From: Terrabacter sp. 28
GTDB lineage: Bacteria; Actinomycetota; Actinomycetes; Actinomycetales; Dermatophilaceae
Direction of reading: 5' to 3'
DNA length: 64,000 bases
Assembly (NCBI GenBank): GCA_000955875.1
Contig: JYOE01000014.1
Span: forward strand, 217,328-281,327
The notes beneath the pieces are model-generated. The model made no database searches and had not been told where the DNA came from. It worked only from the letters and a program-made list of their open reading frames with translations. The first letter of the stretch is position 1, and each line of letters opens with the position of its first letter. Made by a program: the position numbers and the translations under genes. Of this stretch, positions 47,679 to 56,034 are shown piece after piece.

Positions 47679-49180
47679 GCGCTCGCCTCTTGGCGTGGGG
47701 AGGTCTCGGCGTAGAGCCTGGGCAGCGAGGTGCCGAGGACCGCACGACGGTAGGCGGCGCTTGCCCGGTGGTCGTCCAGCGGCGTGCCCTCGCCCTGCAG
47801 CACGTCTGCTGCGGCGTGCACGGTCTCGACGGTCCACGGTCGCCCTTCGAGGGCCGCCTCGGTCTGCCGCGCCCGCACCGAGGTTGCCGCCACGCCCCCC
47901 AGCCCGATCCGTGCCCGGCGCACCACGTCGCCGTCGATGTCGAGGGCGAACGCCACTGCAACGCTGGAGATGTCGTCGTAGCGTCGCTTGGCGATCTTGT
48001 GGAAGGCGGTGACCGGTGCGAGTGGCACCGGGACGCGCACCGCGCGCACGAGCTCGTCCGGTCGCCTGACGCTCCGGCGGTAGCCCGTGAAGTAGTCGGC
48101 GACCGCGACCTCTCGGTCGCCGCGCGGTCCCGTGAGCACGACGTCGGCCTCGAGGGCGAGGAGGGCGGGCAGCAGGTCGCCGATGGGCGAGCCGGTGCCG
48201 AGGTTGCCTCCGATCGTCGCGCCGTTGCGGATCAGCCTCGAGGCGAACTGGGGAAAGAGCTTGTCGAGCAGGGGGATCCGTCCGGCCAGTCCGCGCTCGA
48301 CCTCCGTCAGGCTCAGGGCCGCGCCGATCTCGATGACGTCGTTGCCGACCGACAGCGCGCGCAGCTCGGCCAGCCGGTCCAGGCCGATGACGAGGGCAGC
48401 CCGTGCCCCCCTGAGGTTCACCTCGACCCCCCAGTCGGTGGAGCCGGCCACGAGCACGGCCCCCGGGTGCTCGCCGAGCAGGGCAATCGCGTCGGCGAGG
48501 TCGACGGGGCGCACGTAGCGGCCGGAGTCGCCCTCGAGGAGCGTCGCGGCGGCGCGAGGAGGCGCTTCGGTGCGGCGCGCGGCGAGAGGGTCGTCGGCGG
48601 CCGGCTCAGGGAGCGCGAACGCGGCATCGCGGATCGGCCGGTAGCCCGTGCAGCGGCAGAGGTTGCCCGAGAGCGCCTCCAGCTCGAAGCCGTTGGCGCC
48701 GCAACCGTGCCCGGGCTCCCGGGCCTCGTCGGCCGCGTCGTCAACCGCGTCGTCGGCCACGTCGCGGGCCGACTCGTCCAAGGGCTGTCGGCCGTCGCGG
48801 TAGTACTCCGCGGCCATGGAGCAGACGAAGCCGGGCGTGCAGAAGCCGCACTGCGAGCCGCCGCGCCGAGCCAGCTCGCGCTGAACCGGGTGCAGCCGCT
48901 CGGGGGTGCCCAACCCCTCCGCCGTGACGACCTCCTGCCCGTCGAGGGATGCGGCCGGCACGAGGCACGAGTTGAGGGCGGTCCACTCGGTGCCCGAGTC
49001 GGCGCCGGGGCGGGCCACCATGACGGCACAGGCGCCGCACTCCCCCTCGGCACAGCCCTCCTTGGCCCCGGTGAGGCCTCGGCTGCGCAACCAGTCGAGG
49101 GCGGTGGTGGCCGGGTCGGTGCCGTCGAGGCCGATGCCCACCCCGTTCACCGTCACCTCGGGTCGCAGCCCGGGCGTCAT
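47675..49180 (-). CDS. xdhA: Xanthine dehydrogenase, FeS/FAD subunit with acidic insert
   Basis: A 501-residue small subunit. The N-terminal 2Fe-2S ligands are in KEGCAEGECGACAV and NSCLV; the second cluster is in QCGFCTPGFVCS and NLCRCTGYRPI. The FAD domain follows (VLVAGSTDWGVEV, NGATIGGNLGTGSPIGD). Between the two halves of the second cluster motif lies an acidic stretch (DVADDAVDDAADEARE), longer than usual. The start is ATG 49180, first gene of the operon; divergent from pirin. Confidence 0.93.
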   Translation of the reverse strand: MTPGLRPEVTVNGVGIGLDGTDPATTALDWLRSRGLTGAKEGCAEGECGACAVMVARPGADSGTEWTALNSCLVPAASLDGQEVVTAEGLGTPERLHPVQRELARRGGSQCGFCTPGFVCSMAAEYYRDGRQPLDESARDVADDAVDDAADEAREPGHGCGANGFELEALSGNLCRCTGYRPIRDAAFALPEPAADDPLAARRTEAPPRAAATLLEGDSGRYVRPVDLADAIALLGEHPGAVLVAGSTDWGVEVNLRGARAALVIGLDRLAELRALSVGNDVIEIGAALSLTEVERGLAGRIPLLDKLFPQFASRLIRNGATIGGNLGTGSPIGDLLPALLALEADVVLTGPRGDREVAVADYFTGYRRSVRRPDELVRAVRVPVPLAPVTAFHKIAKRRYDDISSVAVAFALDIDGDVVRRARIGLGGVAATSVRARQTEAALEGRPWTVETVHAAADVLQGEGTPLDDHRASAAYRRAVLGTSLPRLYAETSPRQEASA

Positions 49181-49311
49181 CCGTGCGTCCGTTGTTCCAC
49201 CGGACCATGATGCACCGCGGCGTCGCTGACGTCGGCGACGCTCGTCCGTGCGGCACCGCCGGGAGCCCACCGGCGGCTTCACGCCGGGCCGCGCGCTGCA
49301 TGATGGAGACC

Positions 49312-50070
49312 ATGGACCTCATCCCGGGCATCGACGTGCGCCGCGCCGGCGAGCGCTTCACGAGCCGGTTCGGCTGGCTCGACTCGAAGCACTCCTTCTC
49401 GTTCGGGCAGCACCACGACCCGGCCAACACCCACCACGGGGTGCTCCTCGTCAACAACGACGACATCGTCGACCCGGGCACCGGGTTCGACACGCATCCC
49501 CATCGCGACATGGAGATCGTCACGTGGGTGCTCGAGGGCTCGCTGGTGCACCAGGACAGCACCGGCCACAACGGGGTGATCTACCCCGGGCTGGCGCAGC
49601 GCATGAGCGCCGGCAGCGGCATCCTCCACTCGGAGAAGAACGACTCCTGGCGCCTGCGCGGCGACGTCCACGACGACCCGGTGCACTTCGTGCAGATGTG
49701 GGTGCTGCCCGACGAGGGCAACATCACGCCCGGCTACGAGCAGCTGGAGATCGAGCACGAGCTGCTCGCCGGCGGGCTCGTTCCCGTCGCCTCGGGAATG
49801 GCGAGGCACGACGGCGAGGCCGCCATCCGCATCCGCAACCGGTACGCCGCCCTGCACGCCGCGCGGCTCGCACCGGGGCAGGAGGTCTCGCTGCCCGACT
49901 CGCCGTTCCTGCACCTGTTCGTGGCCCGCGGTGCGGTGACGCTGGAGGGCGCGGGCCCCCTCGCGACCGGCGACGCCGTCCGGTTCACGGCGGTCGGCGG
50001 CAACCGGGTCACCGCCATCGAGCCCGCAGAGATCCTCGTCTGGGAGATGCACGCGACCATCGGCTCCTGA
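49312..50070 (+). CDS. Pirin-family cupin protein
   Basis: A 252-residue bicupin with the pirin metal site HPHRDMEIVTWVLEG and MSAGSGILHSEKN. Some bacterial pirins have quercetin 2,3-dioxygenase activity; others are regulators. GGAGA before the ATG at 49312 favours that start over an in-frame ATG-ATG pair 12 bases earlier. It is divergent from the xdh operon with 131 bp between starts, which includes a 17-bp sequence also found at 36507. Confidence 0.9.
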   Translation: MDLIPGIDVRRAGERFTSRFGWLDSKHSFSFGQHHDPANTHHGVLLVNNDDIVDPGTGFDTHPHRDMEIVTWVLEGSLVHQDSTGHNGVIYPGLAQRMSAGSGILHSEKNDSWRLRGDVHDDPVHFVQMWVLPDEGNITPGYEQLEIEHELLAGGLVPVASGMARHDGEAAIRIRNRYAALHAARLAPGQEVSLPDSPFLHLFVARGAVTLEGAGPLATGDAVRFTAVGGNRVTAIEPAEILVWEMHATIGS

Positions 50071-50127
50071 CCGGCAGCGCCGTGGCGGCCTTGCCGAGCA
50101 GGAAGGCCGCCCGTGTCGCGCCTTCGC

Positions 50128-50859
50128 TCACGCGGTGCCGTGACGCAGGTCGCCCCGAAGCCGCAGACTCCGGTCGAGCTCGCCGCCTGCGCCCAGGGGT
50201 GCGTCGGCGACCTCGTCGCCCTGGAGGTCGAGGGTGTGGGCGCCGTACCTGACCTTCGTCGAGAGGTAGTGCGCGTTGGCGTCGGAGAGGTGCACTCCGG
50301 TGCGCACCCGGCGCGCCACGGTGATCCCCAGCCCGCGCAGCTGGTCGGCCTTGTCGGGGTTGTTGCTCAGCAGCGCGACCCGGTTCACGCCGAGCGCACC
50401 GAGCATCTGGGCGGCCACGGTGTAGTCACGCTCGTCGGCGCCGTAGCCGAGCGCGACGTTCGCCTCGTAGGTGTCGAGGCCGCTGTCCTGGAGGACGTAC
50501 GCGTCGAGCTTGGCGTAGAGCCCGATCCCCCTGCCCTCCTGCCGCAGGTAGAGCAGGAAGCCACCCGTGGTGGCGAGCCGCTCGACCGACTCACGAAGCT
50601 GGGGGCCGCAGTCGCACCGACGGCTGCCGAAGACGTCGCCGGTGAGGCACTCGCTGTGCAGCCGGGTCAGGGTCGGGCCCGCGGAGGCCGAGCCGGGCTC
50701 GACGGGTGCGGCGCGGTCGCCGAGACCCAGGGCCACGTGCTCGAGCCCGTCGACGAGTCCGTCGAAGGTGAAGACCCGAGCCGTCGTCGTGTAGCCGTCG
50801 CCGAACGTCATCGGCACGAGCACCTGGGTGCGGATCGAGGCGGCGGCAGGCTCACGCAT
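50128..50859 (-). CDS. ribA: GTP cyclohydrolase II
   Basis: A 243-residue enzyme. Zinc ligands C71, C82 and C84 lie in HSECLTGDVFGSRRCDCG and the GTP-binding motif LRQEGRGIGL in 105-114. The enzyme opens the imidazole ring of GTP to a diaminopyrimidine phosphate, normally for riboflavin. No other riboflavin genes (ribB, ribE, ribH) are nearby; instead it ends a leftward run with a RibD-type reductase, a PTPS homologue and a glycosyltransferase. That points to a separate product. It overlaps the upstream gene by 8 bp. Confidence 0.92.
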   Translation of the reverse strand: MREPAAASIRTQVLVPMTFGDGYTTTARVFTFDGLVDGLEHVALGLGDRAAPVEPGSASAGPTLTRLHSECLTGDVFGSRRCDCGPQLRESVERLATTGGFLLYLRQEGRGIGLYAKLDAYVLQDSGLDTYEANVALGYGADERDYTVAAQMLGALGVNRVALLSNNPDKADQLRGLGITVARRVRTGVHLSDANAHYLSTKVRYGAHTLDLQGDEVADAPLGAGGELDRSLRLRGDLRHGTA

Positions 50860-51571
50860 CGCGTCCCCCGCCCGCGGTGCCCTCGTCGTCGAACCGCGGC
50901 GACAACGCGTACCTGAGGAGCACGACGTCGCCGATCTGGCGCACCTCGGCCAGCGTCGCCCGTCGGTCGGCGTTCCACGGGAAGCGCCCGTCGCCGACGA
51001 AGCGGCAGGCCGACGAGTCGCCGACGAAGAACGGCGCCACGACGAGCTGCAGCTCGTCGGCCAGCCCGGCCGTGAGCAGCTGCGTGTGCAGGGTGCCGCC
51101 GCCCTCGACCATGAGCCGGCGCACGCCGCGCTCGCCGAGGTCGTCGCAGACGTGGCTCATCGTGACCGGGCGTCCGGCGTCGACGACGGCCGCGGCAGAG
51201 CCGAGGCGGTCACGGGCCTCGCCGACGGTGTCGCTCGGGCAGTAGACGATCTTGTCCGCCCCGTCGGCTGCGAAGAAGCTCGCCGCCCGGTCGAGCTCGG
51301 CCCGCCGAGTCACCGTCACCTTGGTGGGCGACGGTGTCAGCCCCCGCGCGACCCGGGCGGCGCGCCGCTCCGCGGACCGCACGAGCAGCCGCGGGTTGTC
51401 CTTGCGGATCGTGCCCGCACCGATCAGGATCGCGTCGCTCGCCGCCCGCTCACCGTCGACCCGGTCGAAGTCGGCGTCGTTGGACAGCAGCAGCCGGGTC
51501 GTCGTCCCCGAGCCGAGGTAGCCGTCGAGCGACATGCCGCAGCTGAGGAGGGTGTAGGGCCGGTCAGCCAC
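50852..51571 (-). CDS. RibD C-terminal-type (DHFR-fold) reductase
   Basis: A 239-residue protein of the RibD_C/dihydrofolate-reductase-like family: PYTLLSCGMSLDGYLG, the IGAGTIRKDNPRL nucleotide motif and MVEGGGTLHTQLL. The family reduces the ribosyl group of pyrimidine intermediates with NADPH. No deaminase domain is attached. The GTG at 51571 overlaps the membrane-protein stop by 8 bp and its stop overlaps ribA by 8 bp, so it is embedded in the operon. Confidence 0.88.
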   Translation of the reverse strand: MADRPYTLLSCGMSLDGYLGSGTTTRLLLSNDADFDRVDGERAASDAILIGAGTIRKDNPRLLVRSAERRAARVARGLTPSPTKVTVTRRAELDRAASFFAADGADKIVYCPSDTVGEARDRLGSAAAVVDAGRPVTMSHVCDDLGERGVRRLMVEGGGTLHTQLLTAGLADELQLVVAPFFVGDSSACRFVGDGRFPWNADRRATLAEVRQIGDVVLLRYALSPRFDDEGTAGGGRDA

Positions 51572-52700
51572 GGGCGGCTCCTTCGACGTCCACGTCCACG
51601 CCTGGTCCGGCGAGGACGACGGTTCCGATGCGGGCGGGGCGAGGCCGACCGACCGTGCCGCTGCGGCGGGACACGAGCAGCAGCACGGCGCCCGGCAGGC
51701 TCGCCACGAGCACCAGCACTCCGTACACCACTGCCGTACCCATTCCCGCAGCCGATCCGAGGCCTGCGGCACCGAAGAGCCCCGCGGCCGCACCTTCCCG
51801 CGGACCCCATCCGGCGACGTTGAGCGGCAGCCCCATCGCGACGAGCACGAGCAGGGCGAGCGGCAACAGGCTCGGCACGGCGGCGGTGACACCGGCGCTG
51901 CGGGCCGCCACGACGAAGGTCGCCACGTGACCGGTGACGACGAGCACCGAGGCCGCGACGACCCCGGGCCAGGTGCGGCGTCCGAGCACCCCGGTGCGCA
52001 GGTCTGTCGCGACGACCCGGACTCCTCTCCGGACGAGACGCCACGGCCCTCGGCCGCGGCCGATGCCCCAGAGCACGCCGCAGCCACCCAGCGCCAGGAC
52101 CAGGACCAGGACCAGGACCACGAGCACGAGCACGAGCGCGAGCCGACCGGCGCCCGTCCCGCTGCCTGTGGTGTCCCCGGTCTCCGGCTCGAACGGCCAC
52201 GGCAGCAGCAGGAGCGCGCCGAGGGCGAGCACGGCCAGCACGAGCTGGCCGGCTGCTCGCTCCCAGACGACCGCGCGAAGGCCCCGGCCGAGGTCGCCGC
52301 CGGCGCGGCCGTGCCGCACGCCCCGTCGCACGTCACCGACGACGCCACCGGGCAACGTCACGTTGAGGAACTGCGACCGGTAGGACTCCGCAACGGCCGA
52401 GCGCAGCGTCAGGTCCGCGCCGAGGCCCCGGGCCACGAGTGCCCACCGCCACGCACCGCACACCGTCGTGAGCGCCGCGAGGGCCGCGGCCCCCGCGAGA
52501 GCCGAGGCGTCGATGCCCCGGAGCGCGTCGACGACGCCGCCCGCGCCGAAGCGCCAGAAGGCGGCGCCGAGGACCACCGCACCCCCGGCCGGCTGCAGCC
52601 AGCGCCGGCTCGTCCGCATGGTCCACCGGCCTCTCCGTGACGCCCCCGGTCGGGGGTCTCCCTCCGGACGACGTCGGCGGGAGACGGCCGGTTCAGTCAC
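51564..52700 (-). CDS. LPG-synthase-TM/UPF0104-like flippase protein
   Basis: A 378-residue membrane protein with about eight helices, including RSAVAESYRSQFLNVTLPGG and VAMGLPLNVAGWGPREGAAA, which mark the UPF0104/lysylphosphatidylglycerol-synthase TM family. Such proteins are associated with lipid or lipid-linked sugar translocation. One helix (LALVLVLVVLVLVLVLAL) is written by hexanucleotide repeats at 52094-52120. Eight-base overlaps link it to genes on both sides. Confidence 0.8.
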   Translation of the reverse strand: MTEPAVSRRRRPEGDPRPGASRRGRWTMRTSRRWLQPAGGAVVLGAAFWRFGAGGVVDALRGIDASALAGAAALAALTTVCGAWRWALVARGLGADLTLRSAVAESYRSQFLNVTLPGGVVGDVRRGVRHGRAGGDLGRGLRAVVWERAAGQLVLAVLALGALLLLPWPFEPETGDTTGSGTGAGRLALVLVLVVLVLVLVLALGGCGVLWGIGRGRGPWRLVRRGVRVVATDLRTGVLGRRTWPGVVAASVLVVTGHVATFVVAARSAGVTAAVPSLLPLALLVLVAMGLPLNVAGWGPREGAAAGLFGAAGLGSAAGMGTAVVYGVLVLVASLPGAVLLLVSRRSGTVGRPRPARIGTVVLAGPGVDVDVEGAARG

Positions 52701-53745
52701 GGCTCACCCGCTCCAGCACTCGCGCGACGTCGGCGACCGTCCTCGACCACGGGCTCAGCGTGGCACGCCGCGCGGCCGCGCGAGAGCGCAATCGCGATCG
52801 GAGGTCGGCGTCCGCCAGCCACTGGCGCAGTGCGGCGGCGAGCGGTTCGGTCCCGTCGGCCGCGACGAGCAGGCCCGGCACGTCGGCGCCGTTGGCGCCC
52901 AGGGCCTCCGGTATGCCGCCCACGCAGGTTGCGACGACGGGCAGCCCCCGCGCCAGCGCCTCCGTCACGACCATCCCGTAGGTCTCGGCACGGGAGGGGA
53001 CCACGACGAGGTCGGCGGCGGCATACGCCCGCTGGAGGGCGTGCCTCCCGAGCGGCCCGACGAGGCTGACGCGCTGCGAGACGTCGGCAGAGGCGAGCCG
53101 CCCTCGCACGTCGGCGACGCAGTCTGGGTCGACGTCGAGGGCACCGGCCAGCACGCAGTGCCAGGGCAGGTCGGCGACGCGGCCGAGCGCGTCGGCGAGG
53201 TCGGTCTGTCCCTTGAGGGGCGACACGGCACCGACGCAGAGCAGCGAGCTGCCGGGCGGTGTGCCCGGCGCGAGCGGCGCGGCGTCGACGCCGGGGTGGG
53301 CCACGTGGACCCTGTCGTCCGCGAGCGCGTACGTGTCGGTGAGGCGGCGACGCGTCCAGTCGCTCGTCGCCAGCACCGCTGCCGCCGACCGGAGGACGCG
53401 CCCCTCCTCGGGCGCGGCTGCGGGGTCAGCGACCTCGAGCGGCAGGTGGACGAGGACGACGAGCCGCGGGCGCCGAGCCTCCTCGACGAAGACGTCGGCG
53501 GAGCACGACGCGACGAGACCGTCGACGAGCAGCACTGCGTCCGTGGGGATCTCGGACACCACAGCCGCGAGGCCCGCGAGCGCCGTCGAGTCCGGTCGGG
53601 GCCAGTGACCCGCGACGGGGTGCTCGTGCACCGTCCACCCCGCGACCCGCAGACCGTCGAGCACGCGTCGGTCGTACGTGTTGCCGCCGCTCGGTCGGGC
53701 GGGGTCGTCGATGCCGTCGGGGACGACGGCGTGGACGGTCGTCAC
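52693..53745 (-). CDS. GT4 glycosyltransferase
   Basis: A 350-residue GT-B transferase: [21 protein letters not shown] at the acceptor side, [17 protein letters not shown] in the hinge and [18 protein letters not shown] with the EX7E donor motif near residue 265. The start is GTG 53745, overlapping the PTPS-like stop by 4 bp (GTGA). Context suggests that it glycosylates the cluster's pterin- or pyrimidine-derived product or a lipid carrier. Confidence 0.85.
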   Translation of the reverse strand: MTTVHAVVPDGIDDPARPSGGNTYDRRVLDGLRVAGWTVHEHPVAGHWPRPDSTALAGLAAVVSEIPTDAVLLVDGLVASCSADVFVEEARRPRLVVLVHLPLEVADPAAAPEEGRVLRSAAAVLATSDWTRRRLTDTYALADDRVHVAHPGVDAAPLAPGTPPGSSLLCVGAVSPLKGQTDLADALGRVADLPWHCVLAGALDVDPDCVADVRGRLASADVSQRVSLVGPLGRHALQRAYAAADLVVVPSRAETYGMVVTEALARGLPVVATCVGGIPEALGANGADVPGLLVAADGTEPLAAALRQWLADADLRSRLRSRAAARRATLSPWSRTVADVARVLERVSRD

Positions 53746-54140
53746 ACGTCGCGCTCGTAGGTGGCCCACGCGACGTGCGACTCGTGCAGGGTGACCGCGA
53801 GACCGGTCACCTGTTCGGACGCCGCGCCCAGCTGCCCCGAACGCACCCGCTCGCAGACGCGGTCGGCGACGGCTCGCGCGAGCACCTCGGTCGACGTGTT
53901 GACGCCCGTGAAGGCCGGGTCGTCGTCGAGGTTGCGGTAGGTGAGCTCACCGACGACCTCGTGGACGTGCTGTGTCGCCAGACCGATGTCGACGAGGATG
54001 TCGTCGTCGTCGAGCTGCGGGCCGCGGAAGGTCACGTCGACGACGAACGTCGCGCCGTGCAGCGCCTGCGCGGGCCCGAAGACCTCGCCCCGGAAGCTGT
54101 GCGCGACCATCATGTGGTCCCGGACGGTGACACTGAACAA
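53742..54140 (-). CDS. 6-pyruvoyl-tetrahydropterin synthase/QueD homologue with altered active site
   Basis: A 132-residue PTPS-fold protein: [40 protein letters not shown] and a final TLHESHVAW. Zinc ligand H14 and H28 are present, but the third position of the usual HGH motif is A30. The residue four before H28, normally the catalytic Cys, is A24. It therefore departs from both canonical PTPS and QueD. Length is normal. It is the first gene of the coupled run leading to ribA, 41 bp downstream of the MDR dehydrogenase. Confidence 0.82.
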   Translation of the reverse strand: MFSVTVRDHMMVAHSFRGEVFGPAQALHGATFVVDVTFRGPQLDDDDILVDIGLATQHVHEVVGELTYRNLDDDPAFTGVNTSTEVLARAVADRVCERVRSGQLGAASEQVTGLAVTLHESHVAWATYERDV

Positions 54141-54181
54141 CGGGCTCCCCCGATCGGTGGTGGGTGGGTCGTGCTGGGTGG

Positions 54182-55174
54182 TCAGTGGGCGGTGGGATAC
54201 GTGATCGTGTGGCAGATGGCGGGCAGGCTGCCGTCGACGAGGCGTGGCAGGACGTCGGGCAGCTCACCGAAGGACGACTCCCCCGTGAGCAGGACGTCGA
54301 AGGCTGGGTCGCGCAGCAGGTCGAGCGATAGCGCGAGCCGCTGCGCGTACGAGTAGCGCGAGCGCCTCGCTGCCGCAACGGAACCCACTTGGCTCGCGCG
54401 GACGCCGAGCCGCGACGAGTGGAACGCGCCGCCGAGCGCCAGCTCCACGGTGCGGTCGCCGTACCAGCTCAGCTCGAGCACGGTCGCCTCCGGCGCGAGC
54501 AGGTCGAGCGAGAGCTGCAGGCCCGCGCTCGTGGCGCTCGTGTGGACGACGAGGTCGTGACCGTGCTCGCTGCGGTCGAGGTCGTCGGGGCGCGCGAACC
54601 CCACTCCGAGCCCGGCGGCGACCCCGGACCGCGACGGGTCGACGTCGACGAGCGTGACCCGGGCCCCCGGGATGCGGGCCAGCAGCCGGGCGACGCAGCA
54701 CCCGACCATCCCGGCGCCCACGACGGCGACGCGGTCACCGACGAGCGGTGCCGCGTCCCAGAGTGCGTTCACGGCCGTCTCGACGGTGCCCGCGAGCACC
54801 GCCCGCCGGGGCGGCACGTCGTCGGGCACGGCGACCACCGCCTCCGCGGGCACGACGTACGCCGTCTGGTGCGGGTGCAGGCAGAAGACGGTGCGCCCGC
54901 GCAGCGCCGGCGGTCCCTGCTCGACGACGCCGACGTTGAGGTAGCCGTACTTCACGGGTCCCGGGAAGTCGCCCTCCTGGTGCGGGGCGCGCATCACGTC
55001 GTGCTGGTCGGCCGGGACCGCACCGCGGAAGACGATCGTCTCGGTGCCGCGGCTCACCCCCGAGTGCAACGAGCGCACCAGCACGTCGCCGGGACCCGCC
55101 GCGGGCAGGGTGACGGGCCGGAGCTCGCCCCTGCCGGGCTCGGCGACCCAAAAGGCCTGCGCGACGCTGGACAC
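54182..55174 (-). CDS. MDR-family dehydrogenase
   Basis: A 330-residue medium-chain dehydrogenase-like protein: [29 protein letters not shown], and the cofactor-binding [21 protein letters not shown] catalytic-zinc Cys-His pattern is not obvious, so it may be a zinc-independent reductase. It is the most upstream leftward gene of the pterin-like cluster and is divergent from the CDP-alcohol phosphotransferase with 68 bp between starts. Confidence 0.82.
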   Translation of the reverse strand: MSSVAQAFWVAEPGRGELRPVTLPAAGPGDVLVRSLHSGVSRGTETIVFRGAVPADQHDVMRAPHQEGDFPGPVKYGYLNVGVVEQGPPALRGRTVFCLHPHQTAYVVPAEAVVAVPDDVPPRRAVLAGTVETAVNALWDAAPLVGDRVAVVGAGMVGCCVARLLARIPGARVTLVDVDPSRSGVAAGLGVGFARPDDLDRSEHGHDLVVHTSATSAGLQLSLDLLAPEATVLELSWYGDRTVELALGGAFHSSRLGVRASQVGSVAAARRSRYSYAQRLALSLDLLRDPAFDVLLTGESSFGELPDVLPRLVDGSLPAICHTITYPTAH

Positions 55175-55242
55175 GGCCCCAGACTAGAGCGGACTCTGAA
55201 CTCCGGAGGCGGCCACGTCGTCCTTGGTTCAAACCCCGTTCG

Positions 55243-56034
55243 ATGAGGTGGAGGCGCGTGCGTCAGCTGATCCCCCCCGGCCCGGTCATCGGGTTCGTCG
55301 GCGTGCTGGGCCTGCTCACCGGGCTGCACGACGTCGGCGGGCTGGGCCAGCGCGGGTGGATGGCGGGCCTCGCCAGCGGCGTGGCCCTCCTGGCGGCGCT
55401 CTCCTGCGGGCTCGTCCGCGTCGGGCGGCGCGCGCTGCTGCCCGCCGACCGTGTCACCCTCACCCGGGCCGTGCTCGTCTGCGGCGTCACCGCTCTCGTG
55501 GCCGCCTCGTCCGGCGGGGCCGGCACACCCGGCGGGCTCGGCGTCCTGGTCGCCGTCTCCTCGGTCGCCCTGGCGCTCGACGCCGTCGACGGCTGGGTGG
55601 CCCGGCGCACGGGCACGGCGAACCCCATGGGCGCCCGCTTCGACATGGAGACCGACGCCTTCCTCATCCTCGTCCTCAGCGTGCAGGTCGCACGCGACCT
55701 CGGCTGGTGGGTGCTCGGCATCGGCGCCGCACGCTATGTGCTGCTCGCCGTCGGCGTGGCCGGCCGGTGGGCACCCTGGCTACGCGGGCAGGTGCCCGCC
55801 CGTCGCTGGCGCAAGGTCGTGGCGGCCTACCAGGGGATCGCGCTGACCGTGGCGTCGGCGCAGGTCCTCGACGAGCGGCTCGTGACCCTGAGCGTCGCGG
55901 CCGGGCTGGCGCTGCTGGTCGTCTCGTTCGGCACGGAGGTGGCGGCCCTGCGGCGCCTGCCCGCGCCCGACGCCGCGACGTCCCTCCCCCACCCGGTCCC
56001 GCTCGACGTCACCGTGGCCGAAGCGGTCCAGTGA
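55243..56034 (+). CDS. CDP-alcohol phosphotransferase
   Basis: A 263-residue integral membrane enzyme. The family signature is complete: D113-x2-D116-G-x2-A-R-x8-G-x3-D134-x3-D138. It transfers a phospho-alcohol between CDP and an acceptor alcohol, usually to make a phospholipid head group. Six or so helices are visible. The ATG at 55243 is used; GTG 55258 is an alternative. It overlaps the sulfatase-like gene by 4 bp. Confidence 0.9.
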   Translation: MRWRRVRQLIPPGPVIGFVGVLGLLTGLHDVGGLGQRGWMAGLASGVALLAALSCGLVRVGRRALLPADRVTLTRAVLVCGVTALVAASSGGAGTPGGLGVLVAVSSVALALDAVDGWVARRTGTANPMGARFDMETDAFLILVLSVQVARDLGWWVLGIGAARYVLLAVGVAGRWAPWLRGQVPARRWRKVVAAYQGIALTVASAQVLDERLVTLSVAAGLALLVVSFGTEVAALRRLPAPDAATSLPHPVPLDVTVAEAVQ

